Shown: positions 13,890 through 22,249, counted from the stretch's first letter. The stretch: 26,515 bases of DNA from Candidatus Falkowbacteria bacterium RIFCSPLOWO2_02_FULL_45_15 (GCA_001777995.1 MFFV01000045.1:1-26515), one strand, 5' to 3'. Notes: generated by a model not told the origin, from the letters alone. Program-made: numbers and translations.

Positions 13890-14915
13890 ATGAAAAATAA
13901 ATTACAACAATTTAAGCAAGATATTTTAAGGCAACTGGGAGAAGTAGTTGACATTTCTTTATTGCAGGAACTGGAAAAAAAATATTTAGGCCGCAAGGGC
14001 GAGCTGACTTTATTGTTGAAAGATATTGGTAATTTGCCGGCGGAAGAAAAAAAAGCCGTAGGGAAATTAGCTAATGGAATCAGGGCAGAAATTCAAGCAA
14101 AATTAGCGGCCGTTAAACAGCGATTGGGAGTTAGTCAAGCTGATAAATTTTTTGACGCTACTTTGCCCGGAGAAAAAATTAAGGCCGGGCATTTGCATCC
14201 TTTAACGCAAGTCCAGCGCGAACTGGAAAAAATTTTTACTTCAATGGGTTTTATGGTTTTGGACGGACCGGAACTGGAAAGCGATTATTATAATTTTGAG
14301 GCGCTGAACATCCCCGCCCATCATCCGGCGCGCGACCTGCAGGACACCTTCTATATTGACCATAAAAATCAACGGGGCGAATACGATCTGGTAATGCGCA
14401 CTCACACCTCTTCGGTGCAGGTGCGGGCAATGGAAAGATACGGCGCGCCGCTGCGCTGCGCGGTGTTAGGCAAAATTTACCGCCAGGAAGCGACTGACCA
14501 GCGGCACGAACACACTTTTTACCAAATAGAAGGTTTGATGGTGGATAAAGACGTTTCAGCGGCAAATTTAATGGCCGTGCTGCAAACAATGTTCGTACGC
14601 CTTTTTGGCCCGGGAGTGAAAATACGTTTGCGGCCCGGTTATTTTTCTTTTGTTGAGCCGGGCGTAGAAGTGGAAATGAGCTGCCTGCTTTGCCAAGGGA
14701 AAGGCTGCCCGGTATGCAAGCAAACCGGCTGGGTGGAAATGTTAGGCGCCGGCCTGGTTCACCCCAATGTTTTGCGCTTTGGCGGCATTGACCCTAAAAT
14801 TTACTCCGGCTTTGCCTTTGGCACGGGCATTGAGCGGCTGGCGATGATGAAGTACGGCATTGACGACATCCGGTTGTTCCACTCCGGCGATTTGCATTTT
14901 TTGCAACAATTTTAA
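13890..14915 (+). CDS. pheS: Phenylalanine-tRNA ligase alpha subunit
   Basis: Catalytic alpha chain of class II PheRS, 341 aa, normal length. It has an N-terminal coiled-coil arm (about 1-85, with YLGRKGELTLLLKDIG) that contacts tRNA, then the class II core: HPLTQVQRELEKIFTSMGF, motif 2 with THTSSVQVRAM and GKIYRQEATDQRHEHTFYQIEG, and motif 3 GFAFGTGIERLAMMKYGIDD. A four-Cys insert (Cys265, 268, 273, 276; CLLCQGKGCPVC) is a known feature of many PheS proteins. It is followed by an unknown gene and pheT rather than by pheT directly. The ATG at 13890 lacks a clear Shine-Dalgarno site, 10 nt after the previous stop. Confidence 0.97.
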   Translation: MKNKLQQFKQDILRQLGEVVDISLLQELEKKYLGRKGELTLLLKDIGNLPAEEKKAVGKLANGIRAEIQAKLAAVKQRLGVSQADKFFDATLPGEKIKAGHLHPLTQVQRELEKIFTSMGFMVLDGPELESDYYNFEALNIPAHHPARDLQDTFYIDHKNQRGEYDLVMRTHTSSVQVRAMERYGAPLRCAVLGKIYRQEATDQRHEHTFYQIEGLMVDKDVSAANLMAVLQTMFVRLFGPGVKIRLRPGYFSFVEPGVEVEMSCLLCQGKGCPVCKQTGWVEMLGAGLVHPNVLRFGGIDPKIYSGFAFGTGIERLAMMKYGIDDIRLFHSGDLHFLQQF

Positions 14916-14933
14916 TTTTTAATTTAACGCCGT

Positions 14934-15311
14934 ATGCCGGAATTACATTTAGGCCCCAAAATAGAAAAAATTTCTCCCCGGACTGAAGGTAAATTAGTGG
15001 ACCTTAAATTAAAAGAGTTAGAAAAAACATACGAAGCCATTGACAGAGATGAAAGTAAACAACGTAAAATAGCCTTAGCCGCCTTATTGCAAAAAGTCGC
15101 TGATTATCTTAAAGAAATTTACCCTAATGATTGGCAGTACGCAGCCGTTCGAAATTTCTACCAAACGGTTTGGCGAGAATATAAACAAATTAGCCAAGAC
15201 GAACAAAACGATTATCAGGAAGCTTTGGCAGACGCCGAGCAGGCAGTAAAAGAATCACGCCCCTCTGCCGCTGAAACAGAAGACGAAGTTGAGCCGACGG
15301 AGAAGGTATAA
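14934..15311 (+). CDS. Small charged helical protein between pheS and pheT
   Basis: A 125-residue soluble protein of unknown function. It is rich in Glu, Lys, Asp and Gln, almost wholly alpha-helical by appearance, with an acidic, disordered-looking tail (about 105-125, EDEVEPTEKV). No signal peptide, membrane segment or Cys. The middle segment (KVADYLKEIYPNDWQYAAVR) has aromatic residues that could make a small helical bundle. It is 18 nt after pheS and 28 nt before pheT, so it is almost certainly co-transcribed with both, but no known PheRS accessory of this type comes to mind. No close relative could be named. Confidence 0.6.
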   Translation: MPELHLGPKIEKISPRTEGKLVDLKLKELEKTYEAIDRDESKQRKIALAALLQKVADYLKEIYPNDWQYAAVRNFYQTVWREYKQISQDEQNDYQEALADAEQAVKESRPSAAETEDEVEPTEKV

Positions 15312-15323
15312 AATTAAAAAATA

Positions 15324-15330
15324 AAAGGAG
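15324..15330 (+). promoter_or_regulatory. Shine-Dalgarno site of pheT (AAAGGAG)
   Basis: AAAGGAG, 9 nt before the ATG at 15340. It fixes the pheT start and is one of the few strong sites on this strand. Confidence 0.75.
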
Positions 15331-15339
15331 ATTGGAATT

Positions 15340-17880
15340 ATGTTAATATCGTTGAATTGGCTTAAAGATTTTATTAATGTTCCCCCGCAGATAACTCCAG
15401 CTAAATTGGGGGAGCTTTTAACTTTGCACACGGTTGAGGTGGAAGCGGTAAGAAAGTTAGGCGGAAATTTAGCTAAAGTGGTAGTCGGCGAAATTATAAA
15501 GTTAAAGCCGCATCCTAACGCGGACCGGTTAAAACTGGCTACCGTTAACATCGGCAAAGAAACCAAACGCGTGGTTTGCGGCGGCAGCAACTTGTCCGTA
15601 GGCATGAAAGTCGCTTTTGCTAAAGTCGGCGCGCGGATAAGATGGCACGGCCAAGGAGAGTTAATGGAATTGCAGCCGGCTGAAATTCGGGGCGTTAAAT
15701 CAGCCGGGATGATTTGCGCGGCAGCAGAGTTAGGTTTGGAAAGTTTATTTCCGGCGAAAGCAGAACGAGAGGTTATTGATTTAATAAAATATCCCACCCC
15801 CCTAACCCCCCCTCAAAAAGGGGGAGAGAAAATTCTGGGTAGACCACTGGCTGAATTTTTAGGATTAGACGAGGTGGTGTATGAAATTGACAATAAGTCA
15901 ATGACCCATCGTCCGGATTTATGGAGCCATTACGGTATGGCGCGGGATTTAGCGGCAGTATTGCCCTCACCCCTAACCCCCCTCCCACTTCAGCCGCTCG
16001 GGCGGCTTCGCGGGCGAGGGAAAATTAAGTTGGAGGTAAAAGTGGAAGATAGTAAATTGTGCCCGCGGTATATGGCAGTAGCAGTGGATAACCTAGAAAT
16101 CAAACCATCGCCGGAATGGATGCGGAAACGGCTGGCGGCTTGCGGCCAGCGGCCGATCAATAATATTGTAGACGTCAGTAATTACGTGATGTTAGAGCTG
16201 GGACAGCCGACCCATGCTTTTGATTTATCACGAATAGCCACGCAGACAGTCACGAATAGCCACGAATGTAATATTGTGGTGCGGCGAGCGAAGAGGAGCG
16301 AAACCATCACGACTTTGGACGGGCAGGAAAGGAAATTAGACGCAGAAATGCTCTTAATCACTGACGGCAAAAATCCGGTAGCCATCGCGGGCGTGATGGG
16401 CGGCCGCATATCCGAAGTTGATTCTAATACTACCGGCATCGTAATTGAATCGGCTAATTTTAATCCGGTTTCCATTCGCCGCACTTCCCAAAAATTAGGA
16501 TTGCGCAGCGAGGCGTCAATGCGCTTTGAAAAATCGCTTGACCCGAATTTATGCGCCGTAGCGTTGCAGCGCATCGTTAGTTTAATTAAAATCAGTTGCC
16601 CGCAAGCGGTCATTACGAGTAACTTAGCCGATATTAAAAATTTTAAATTAAATCAGGGGCCGATCAAGCTTGATTTAAACTGGTTAAACAAAAAGGTAGG
16701 CGCCGAAATTCCCAAAGCAAAAACGATAAAAATTCTAAAAGATTTAGGATTTGAGACCTCACCCTCAACCCCTCTCCTTAGTAAGGAGAGGGGTAAAAGG
16801 GGAGAGGTAATAAACGTAAAAGCGCCGACTTGGCGCGCGACTAAGGATATTTCCATTCCGGAGGATTTAGCGGAAGAGGCGGCGCGGATTTACGGCTATC
16901 AAAACATCAAACCAGCCGCTCCTCAAGTTTTAATGCAGGCGCCGGCAGCGAATGCCGAGCGGGAATTCATCAATCGGCTAAGAGACGTTTTATCCGGCCC
17001 GGCGGCGATGACGGAAGTTTACAATTATTCTTTCGTTAACGCCGGGCAGTTAGCTAAGCTTGGGATAGGAGCTCACTCGCACATTAAATTGGCTAATCCG
17101 CTGACGCAAGATCATACTTTACTGCGGCAAAGTTTGATTCCGGCTTTATTGCAAAATGTGGCTGCCAACCAGCGCCAGACGGCCGAAATAAAAATTTACG
17201 AAGTGGGCAGAGTATTTTTGCCGGCGGCGGGAGAATTAACCAAAGGCGGGGGCAAGCAAGAAAAGTTACCGCAGCAGCCGATAAAATTAGGCTTAGTTTG
17301 CGCGGGCAAAGAAGAACGGGAACACGCCAATTACTTCAAATTAAAAGGCATCGCGGAGCATTTGGCGGGCAGTTTAGGCCTTCAGTTTGAGTTTAGCCCA
17401 TACTCGCAACCCGGAGGCGGCGCCGCGGCCAAGATAACATCAGAAAATAAAATAATCGGCGCTGTTTATTGGCATAACGACGCTTCCTTGAGGGAAGCGG
17501 GCATTAAAGTCAACACGGCCGTTTGCGAGTTTGATATTGCCGAATTATTTAAGGTCTGCCAGCCAATGGGAATTAAAAAACATCAAGCAAAAGATAAGTT
17601 TCCTTATGTGCGGCGCGACATGGCTTTTGTGGTAAACGAAAAAATATTATATAATGATTTCAGGCGGACGCTATTAGCCGCCCATTCCTTAATTAAGGAA
17701 GTTGAACTGTTTGACGTTTATCAAGGCGGAAAATTAGGCCCGGGGGAAAAGAGCTGGGCTTTCAATTTAACTTTCGGCCATTCCCAAAAAACTCTGACCG
17801 GCGCGGAAGTTGACCAAACGCAAAAAGAGATAGCTGATAAAATGGCAAAAAAGTACGGGGCGCAACTAAGAGATTTTTAA
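15340..17880 (+). CDS. pheT: Phenylalanine-tRNA ligase beta subunit with repeat-encoded inserts
   Basis: Beta chain of PheRS, 846 aa, longer than the usual about 800. Domains: EMAP-type tRNA-binding domain (about 40-150, VVGEIIKLKPHPNADRLKLA), the core with NKSMTHRPDLWSHYGMARDL, a B3/4 editing domain (VRRAKRSETITTLDG onwards), B5, a catalytic-like core, and the C-terminal anticodon-binding domain (about 745-846, DKFPYVRRDMAFVV). Four in-frame repeats account for the extra length: residues 152-164, 209-227, 297-310 and 473-489. All fall near domain edges or loops. No frameshift is seen. Start fixed by AAAGGAG 9 nt upstream. It heads a run with two small membrane proteins, closed by a terminator at 18550. 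Confidence 0.96.
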   Translation: MLISLNWLKDFINVPPQITPAKLGELLTLHTVEVEAVRKLGGNLAKVVVGEIIKLKPHPNADRLKLATVNIGKETKRVVCGGSNLSVGMKVAFAKVGARIRWHGQGELMELQPAEIRGVKSAGMICAAAELGLESLFPAKAEREVIDLIKYPTPLTPPQKGGEKILGRPLAEFLGLDEVVYEIDNKSMTHRPDLWSHYGMARDLAAVLPSPLTPLPLQPLGRLRGRGKIKLEVKVEDSKLCPRYMAVAVDNLEIKPSPEWMRKRLAACGQRPINNIVDVSNYVMLELGQPTHAFDLSRIATQTVTNSHECNIVVRRAKRSETITTLDGQERKLDAEMLLITDGKNPVAIAGVMGGRISEVDSNTTGIVIESANFNPVSIRRTSQKLGLRSEASMRFEKSLDPNLCAVALQRIVSLIKISCPQAVITSNLADIKNFKLNQGPIKLDLNWLNKKVGAEIPKAKTIKILKDLGFETSPSTPLLSKERGKRGEVINVKAPTWRATKDISIPEDLAEEAARIYGYQNIKPAAPQVLMQAPAANAEREFINRLRDVLSGPAAMTEVYNYSFVNAGQLAKLGIGAHSHIKLANPLTQDHTLLRQSLIPALLQNVAANQRQTAEIKIYEVGRVFLPAAGELTKGGGKQEKLPQQPIKLGLVCAGKEEREHANYFKLKGIAEHLAGSLGLQFEFSPYSQPGGGAAAKITSENKIIGAVYWHNDASLREAGIKVNTAVCEFDIAELFKVCQPMGIKKHQAKDKFPYVRRDMAFVVNEKILYNDFRRTLLAAHSLIKEVELFDVYQGGKLGPGEKSWAFNLTFGHSQKTLTGAEVDQTQKEIADKMAKKYGAQLRDF
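15793..15830. repeat. C-rich palindromic repeat in pheT, copy 1
   Basis: CCCACCCCCCTAACCCCCC then CTCAAAAAGGGGGAGAGAA. It encodes PTPLTPPQKGGEK (152-164), near the end of the tRNA-binding domain. Same family as the atpG copy; both translate with the PLTPP...GGEK pattern. Confidence 0.85.
15964..16020. repeat. C-rich repeat in pheT, copy 2, with an added GC-rich palindrome
   Basis: CCCTCACCCCTAACCCCCCT then a GC-rich hairpin part (AGCCGCTCGGGCGGCTT) and CGCGGGCGAGGG. It encodes PSPLTPLPLQPLGRLRGRG (209-227). A compound member of the family, longer than the other copies. Confidence 0.8.
16229..16268. repeat. CACGAATAGCCACG repeat, two copies, in pheT
   Basis: CACGAATAGCCACG at 16229-16242 and CACGAATAGCCACGAATG at 16251-16268, separated by 8 nt. 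In frame they encode about residues 297-310 (SRIATQTVTNSHEC). The surrounding sequence HAFDL...IVVRRA is usually joined by a short loop in PheT. Confidence 0.75.
16757..16807. repeat. C-rich palindromic repeat in pheT, copy 3
   Basis: It contains a perfect hairpin: CCCCTCTCCTTA (16769-16780), one G, then TAAGGAGAGGGG (16782-16793). It encodes TSPSTPLLSKERGKRGE (473-489) between a helix ending KDLGFE and the strand VINVKAPTWR. Confidence 0.88.
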
Positions 17881-17903
17881 TTATCCATTCTTAACATTGA
17901 ACT

Positions 17904-18218
17904 ATGCAAACTATCACTAAATTTAACCCGAAGTCAGTCGCTAATATTTACGGATTTTTTTTAGCGTTGAGCGCTTTTTTAACCGGTTTAGGAATTTCCA
18001 TCGTCAATATTGTGAATCGCTTGCTTGCTGGCGGCAATACTTTTGCGTCCGCTTTGCTCGCGATTTTATTTAACCTGCTGTATGGGGTTTTAATCGGCCT
18101 CATCAGCGCGCTGGCGGCGGCGGTAATTGGCTACCTAAGCGGCTGGATTTTTGCTTGGCTTTATAATCTGTGCGTCAGAATTAAATTTATCGGCGGGGTA
18201 AAGGTTGAATTAGAATAA
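17904..18218 (+). CDS. Two-helix membrane protein, DUF3566-like
   Basis: A 104-aa membrane protein with helix 1 at about 15-37 (IYGFFLALSAFLTGLGISIV) and a long hydrophobic segment at about 48-85 that could be one or two helices (YGVLIGLISALAAAVIGYLS). The end WLYNLCVRIKFIGGVKVEL resembles the YNL...GG(I/V)xV tail of DUF3566 membrane proteins, whose role is unknown. That similarity is from memory and is short, so it is tentative. It starts 23 nt after pheT and is 16 nt before the next gene, so it probably belongs to the pheS-pheT transcript. No catalytic residues are visible. Confidence 0.6.
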   Translation: MQTITKFNPKSVANIYGFFLALSAFLTGLGISIVNIVNRLLAGGNTFASALLAILFNLLYGVLIGLISALAAAVIGYLSGWIFAWLYNLCVRIKFIGGVKVELE

Positions 18219-18234
18219 TACCAATAATAATTAT

Positions 18235-18519
18235 ATGTTCCAAACGTCACTTGACATCTTATGGTTAACCATCGCAGCTGGCATAGCTCTGCTGGCTGTT
18301 TTTTTCTGTTGGGGAATTTTTTATGTCGTGCAGATTATCCGGCGTTCAGCCAAAATGTTTAAGGGGGTAGAGCAGATGATTGAAAACATCAACGAAGTAA
18401 TCAAGGCCACCAAAGAAAAGATAGAGCACGGCGCGGCCTATGTCAGCGTCATTGCCGATGGGATAAAAAAAGTGATGGACATTACGCAGGAGAGTAAAAA
18501 AGTAAAAAGTAAAAAGTGA
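18235..18519 (+). CDS. Single-helix membrane protein with amphipathic tail
   Basis: A 94-aa protein with an N-terminal membrane helix (about 8-33, LWLTIAAGIALLAVFFCWG) and a cytoplasmic helical tail (about 38-85, KGVEQMIENINEVIKATKEK). The layout is like the YtxG/DUF948 type of small envelope protein, but the sequence match is not strong enough to name it. The C-terminal ESKKVKSKK and the stop derive from an AGTAAAAAGT array, so the true ancestral end may have been earlier. Followed by the terminator at 18550, it is the last gene of the pheS-pheT transcription unit. Confidence 0.65.
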   Translation: MFQTSLDILWLTIAAGIALLAVFFCWGIFYVVQIIRRSAKMFKGVEQMIENINEVIKATKEKIEHGAAYVSVIADGIKKVMDITQESKKVKSKK

Positions 18520-18520
18520 A
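18493..18520. repeat. AGTAAAAAGT array at the 3' end of the 94-aa gene
   Basis: AGTAAAAAAGTAAAAAGT repeats supply the Lys-rich C-terminus and stop. It is a variant of the arrays ending atpD, dnaE and thrS. Confidence 0.5.
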
Positions 18521-18547
18521 AAGAATTAAAAGTTATATATAAATTAT

Positions 18548-18573
18548 AAACGTGCTTAAAGAGCGCGTTTTTT
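18548..18573 (+). terminator. Intrinsic terminator closing the pheS-pheT unit
   Basis: ACGTGCT (18550-18556) pairs with AGCGCGT (18562-18568; one G-T pair) around TAAAG, extended by A-T pairs, and a run of T follows to 18573. It lies 31 nt after the last small gene. Confidence 0.85.
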
Positions 18574-18588
18574 GTATGTAAAGTTGAT

Positions 18589-18617
18589 TTGCCAAGTTTG
18601 AATCAAGGCACTATAAT
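18589..18617 (+). promoter_or_regulatory. Promoter of dnaE (TTGCCA-17-TATAAT)
   Basis: TTGCCA (18589-18594), a 17-nt spacer and consensus TATAAT (18612-18617). A start near 18624 gives a leader of about 38 nt with AGGAG just 3 nt before the dnaE ATG. It lies directly after the terminator. Confidence 0.8.
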
Positions 18618-18661
18618 ACTTTAATATAAGACGATAGACAATAATTTGTTTGTAGGAGTTT

Positions 18662-21600
18662 ATGAAATTCACCCATCTCCACCTGCATACGCACTATTCT
18701 TTGCTTGATGGTTTGATCAAGCCTAAAGAGCTGGTGCAGAAAATAAAAGCGGACGGCGGCGACGCGGTCGCCATTACCGACCATGGCGTAATGTACGGCG
18801 TGATTGAATTTTATCAAATTTGTCGCAAGGAAGGCATTAAACCGATTATCGGCGTGGAAGCATACGTTGCCCCCAACGGGCGGCACAATAAGCGCGCTAA
18901 AGCGGACGAAAAAAATTATCATCTGCTGCTGTTGGCGAAAAATAATACCGGCTATCATAATTTAATTCAGTTGGTGAGCCAGGCGCACCTGGAGGGATTT
19001 TACTACAAACCGCGGATTGACGATGAACTCCTGCGGCAATACCACGGCGGTTTAATCGCTTTAAGCGCCTGTCTGCACGGCGAAATTCCGACTCTCATTT
19101 TATCCGGGCAGGAGCAAGCGGCGAGAGACAAGATTTTATATTATCGAGAGTTGTTCGGGCCGGATAATTTTTACTTAGAGTTGCAACATAACCCCAATGT
19201 CCGGGGCCAAGAATACGTTAATCAGGCTTTGCTGAAATTGGGGAAAGAATTGGACGTTGGCTTGGTGGCGACTAACGACGCTCATTATTTAAACAAAGAA
19301 GACGACGAGCCGCACGACGTGCTGCTGTGCCTCCAGACGAAGCGCAAGAAAAAAGAGGTGAATCGGATGAATATGCTCGGCGAGGATTTTTCCGTTAAGA
19401 CCATGCGGCAGATGATAGATGATTTTAAAGACATTCCGGAGGCAATTGACAACACGAACAAAATCGCCGACAGGTGCAGCGTTGACATTCCCCTCGGTCA
19501 GTACCAGTTGCCGGCGTTTATCGTGCCGGCGGGGTATAATGAAGCAAGTTACCTGGAAAAATTATGCCGGGAAGGTTTGCAAAAACGCTACGGAGTCGAT
19601 TATGAGCGGCTGTCGGCGGATAAGCGGGGGCGTTTGGATTACGAGTTGGCCGTTATTAATAAAATGGGGTTTGCTTCTTACTTTTTAATCGTAGCCGATT
19701 TTGTCAATTGGGCGAAAAATAACGGCATTGTCGTGGGGCCGGGGCGGGGCAGCGCGGCCGGGTCCTTTGTCTCCTACGTATTGGGAATCACCAACCTAGA
19801 TCCTCTGCAATACGATCTGCTTTTTGAACGGTTCCTCAACCCGGAGCGCATCTCTATGCCGGACATTGATTTGGACTTCACTGACACGCGGCGCGACGAA
19901 GTCATCCGTTACGTGGAAGGCAATTACGGCAAGGATCATGTGGCGCAAATCATCACTTTTTCTACCATGGCCGCCCGGGCGGCCGTGCGTGACGTCGGCC
20001 GCGTGCTTGATTACCCTTATGATTACTGCGATAAAATCGCTAAACTCATCCCCATGTTTTCTTCCATTGAAGCCGCGCTGCATCTGCCGGAATTGCGCGA
20101 ATTATATCGGCAGGAAGAAGGGGTGCGCGTTATTATTGATAACGCGCGCCGCATTGAAAACGTCATCCGCCATGCTTCCGTCCACGCCTGCGGCGTATTA
20201 ATCACTAAAGAACCGGTAACGGCGTACGCGCCCGTGCAGTATGTTTCTTCTTCGGATAAAGACACCATCGTGTCTCAATATTCTTTGCACCCGGTGGAAG
20301 ATTTGGGCCTGTTGAAAATGGATTTTTTAGGCTTAAAGAATTTAACCATTATTGAATCGGCGCTCAAAATTATCAAAAATACGCGCAGCGTGCTATTGGA
20401 CATAGACGCTATTCCTCTTGATGAACAGCGGACTTTTGCCCTGCTGCAGCGCGGGGAGACTACCGGGGTGTTTCAGTTGGAATCAAGCGGCATGAAGCGG
20501 TACTTAAAGGAATTAAAGCCGACGGTTTTTGAAGACATTATCGCCATGGTAGCGCTGTACCGCCCTGGTCCGATGGAGTGGATTCCGGATTACATCGCGG
20601 GCAAGCACGGCCTAAAAAAGCCCAAGTATCTGCACTCCAAACTGGAGCCGATTTTGAATAAGACTTACGGGGTGGCCATTTATCAGGAGCAAATCATGGA
20701 AACGGCGCGCAGCTTAGCGGGATTTACCATGGGCGAGGCGGACGTGTTGCGCCGGGCGATAGGCAAAAAAATTCCTAAACTTCTCGCCGAGCAGAAAACT
20801 AAATTTATTGAGGGCTGCGTGAAGAACGGCATCGCGGCCGAATTGGCGGCGGAAATTTTTGCTTTTATCGAGCCGTTTGCCGGTTACGGCTTTAACCGTT
20901 CGCACGCCGCCTGCTACGCCTTGATCGGCTATCAGACCGCTTATTTGAAAGCAAACTATCCGACGGAATTCATGGCCGCGCTGATGACGAGCGACCAAGA
21001 AGACATTGACCGGATTCCGATTGAAATTGAAGAATGCCGTCAGATGGGAATTGAAGTTTTGCCTCCCGATCTTAACGAATCGTTCTCTGATTTTACGGTA
21101 GTCACCAGCGGCACGGCGCAAAACATCGCGGTTACCGGGCAGGAATCTACCACCATCCGTTTTGGATTGCGGGCGGTTAAAAACGTCGGCGCCCACATCA
21201 CCGCCGTGATTATTCAAGAACGCAAAGAGAACGGTCCGTATAAAGACATCGCCGATTTTTTACAGCGGGCGCAAGATAAGGATTTAAATAAAAAGTCTTT
21301 AGAAAGTTTAATAATGGCCGGCGCTTTTGATAAAATAGAGGAACGAGGAAAATTATTGGCTAACGTGGAAAAGATGCTGGAGTACAGCCGTAACCTGACG
21401 GCGGCTAAAAACAGGGGGCAGGACAGTTTATTTTCCGTAGCGCCGGAATTAGATCTGCGCTCGACCATCACTTTGGATGACGCGCCGCCGGCCGAGAAAC
21501 GCGATATTTTGAACTGGGAACGGACATTGCTTGGGCTGTACTTGTCCGACCACCCCTTTAACGAATATGAAAAAATTTTAGGGGCAAGCATCTTGCCTTT

Positions 21601-22192
21601 AAGCCAGCTCAATAAATCACTGGAGGGGAAATTCGTCAATGTGGGCGGAGTGATTACGACTATCAAAAGAATAGTCACTAAAAGTAACGACAGCATGCTG
21701 TTCGTTAAAATTGAGGATAAAATCGCCAATATTGAGCTGCTGGTTTTTCCTTCTTTGCTCAAAGAATCAGCCGCCGTTTGGCAGGAGGGCAACGCGGTCA
21801 TTTGCCGCGGCCGCGTCTCTAATAAAGAAAACGAGCTGAAATTGCTTTGCGAGAGAGCCAAAAGACTAGAGCCGGAAAACGCTCTTGCTGGCGCGGCTGA
21901 ATTTTTAGCGCTTAATAAATCAAACGGCTTTAAAAATAATAATTATAACGTGGCGCCGTTGTCCGCGGTTGCCGCCAAAAATTTAAAAATAAAGATTAAT
22001 GATTTTAATGACCAAAATCTGTTAAAGAAATTAAAGGAGGAGTTGTCCGCCAGCCACGGCGAAAGCAAAGTTTATTTTTACGTTCCGGGCCAAAACGGCC
22101 TGCAAATAATTGAAACCGGTTTTAAGGTTAAGGATAGCCGGGATTTGAGGCAGAAATTAACTGAATTAGTGGGGGAGCAAGCGGTAAAATAA
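18662..22192 (+). CDS. dnaE: DNA polymerase III alpha subunit
   Basis: Replicative polymerase, 1176 aa, a normal DnaE length. The N-terminal PHP domain (about 1-270) keeps its metal ligands: HLHLHTHYSLLDG, ITDHG, GVEAYV, ELQHNP, LSACLHG and TNDAHY, so it may proofread. Polymerase core: GPGRGSAAGS, catalytic Asp401 and Asp403 (PDIDLDF) and Asp554 (KMDFLGLKNL). Then comes the beta-binding/HhH region (GLRAVKNVG), an OB domain (about 990-1070, GKFVNVGGVITTIKRI) and a divergent C-terminal end (about 1090-1176). No repeat insert was noted inside the gene. ATG 18662 has AGGAG only 3 nt upstream, closer than ideal. Preceded by a good promoter. Confidence 0.97.
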   Translation: MKFTHLHLHTHYSLLDGLIKPKELVQKIKADGGDAVAITDHGVMYGVIEFYQICRKEGIKPIIGVEAYVAPNGRHNKRAKADEKNYHLLLLAKNNTGYHNLIQLVSQAHLEGFYYKPRIDDELLRQYHGGLIALSACLHGEIPTLILSGQEQAARDKILYYRELFGPDNFYLELQHNPNVRGQEYVNQALLKLGKELDVGLVATNDAHYLNKEDDEPHDVLLCLQTKRKKKEVNRMNMLGEDFSVKTMRQMIDDFKDIPEAIDNTNKIADRCSVDIPLGQYQLPAFIVPAGYNEASYLEKLCREGLQKRYGVDYERLSADKRGRLDYELAVINKMGFASYFLIVADFVNWAKNNGIVVGPGRGSAAGSFVSYVLGITNLDPLQYDLLFERFLNPERISMPDIDLDFTDTRRDEVIRYVEGNYGKDHVAQIITFSTMAARAAVRDVGRVLDYPYDYCDKIAKLIPMFSSIEAALHLPELRELYRQEEGVRVIIDNARRIENVIRHASVHACGVLITKEPVTAYAPVQYVSSSDKDTIVSQYSLHPVEDLGLLKMDFLGLKNLTIIESALKIIKNTRSVLLDIDAIPLDEQRTFALLQRGETTGVFQLESSGMKRYLKELKPTVFEDIIAMVALYRPGPMEWIPDYIAGKHGLKKPKYLHSKLEPILNKTYGVAIYQEQIMETARSLAGFTMGEADVLRRAIGKKIPKLLAEQKTKFIEGCVKNGIAAELAAEIFAFIEPFAGYGFNRSHAACYALIGYQTAYLKANYPTEFMAALMTSDQEDIDRIPIEIEECRQMGIEVLPPDLNESFSDFTVVTSGTAQNIAVTGQESTTIRFGLRAVKNVGAHITAVIIQERKENGPYKDIADFLQRAQDKDLNKKSLESLIMAGAFDKIEERGKLLANVEKMLEYSRNLTAAKNRGQDSLFSVAPELDLRSTITLDDAPPAEKRDILNWERTLLGLYLSDHPFNEYEKILGASILPLSQLNKSLEGKFVNVGGVITTIKRIVTKSNDSMLFVKIEDKIANIELLVFPSLLKESAAVWQEGNAVICRGRVSNKENELKLLCERAKRLEPENALAGAAEFLALNKSNGFKNNNYNVAPLSAVAAKNLKIKINDFNDQNLLKKLKEELSASHGESKVYFYVPGQNGLQIIETGFKVKDSRDLRQKLTELVGEQAVK

Positions 22193-22249
22193 GTAAGAAG
22201 TAAGAAAAGCATTAAAACATTAAAACACTAGAACATTAAAACATTAAAA
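22190..22249. repeat. GTAAGAAGTAAGAA and five CATTAAAA units after dnaE
   Basis: AAGTAAGAAGTAAGAA at 22191-22206, overlapping the dnaE stop, followed by five 8-bp units at 22210-22249 (CATTAAAA, CATTAAAA, CACTAGAA, CATTAAAA, CATTAAAA). A two-unit version stands at 26072-26087. Confidence 0.7.

Noticed and set aside
15255..15797. Minus-strand ORF (180 codons) opposite the start of pheT
   Set aside because: Antisense shadow of conserved PheT sequence, no ribosome site, and it would cross the pheT Shine-Dalgarno region.
15793..16807. Possible frameshifts or assembly errors in pheT at the repeats
   Set aside because: Each repeat keeps the frame and conserved PheT motifs continue on both sides, so insertion in frame explains the data better.
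21214..21861. Long minus-strand ORF (215 codons) opposite dnaE
   Set aside because: Lies wholly inside dnaE in antisense, has Ser/Leu-rich shadow composition, and no ribosome site or recognisable domain.
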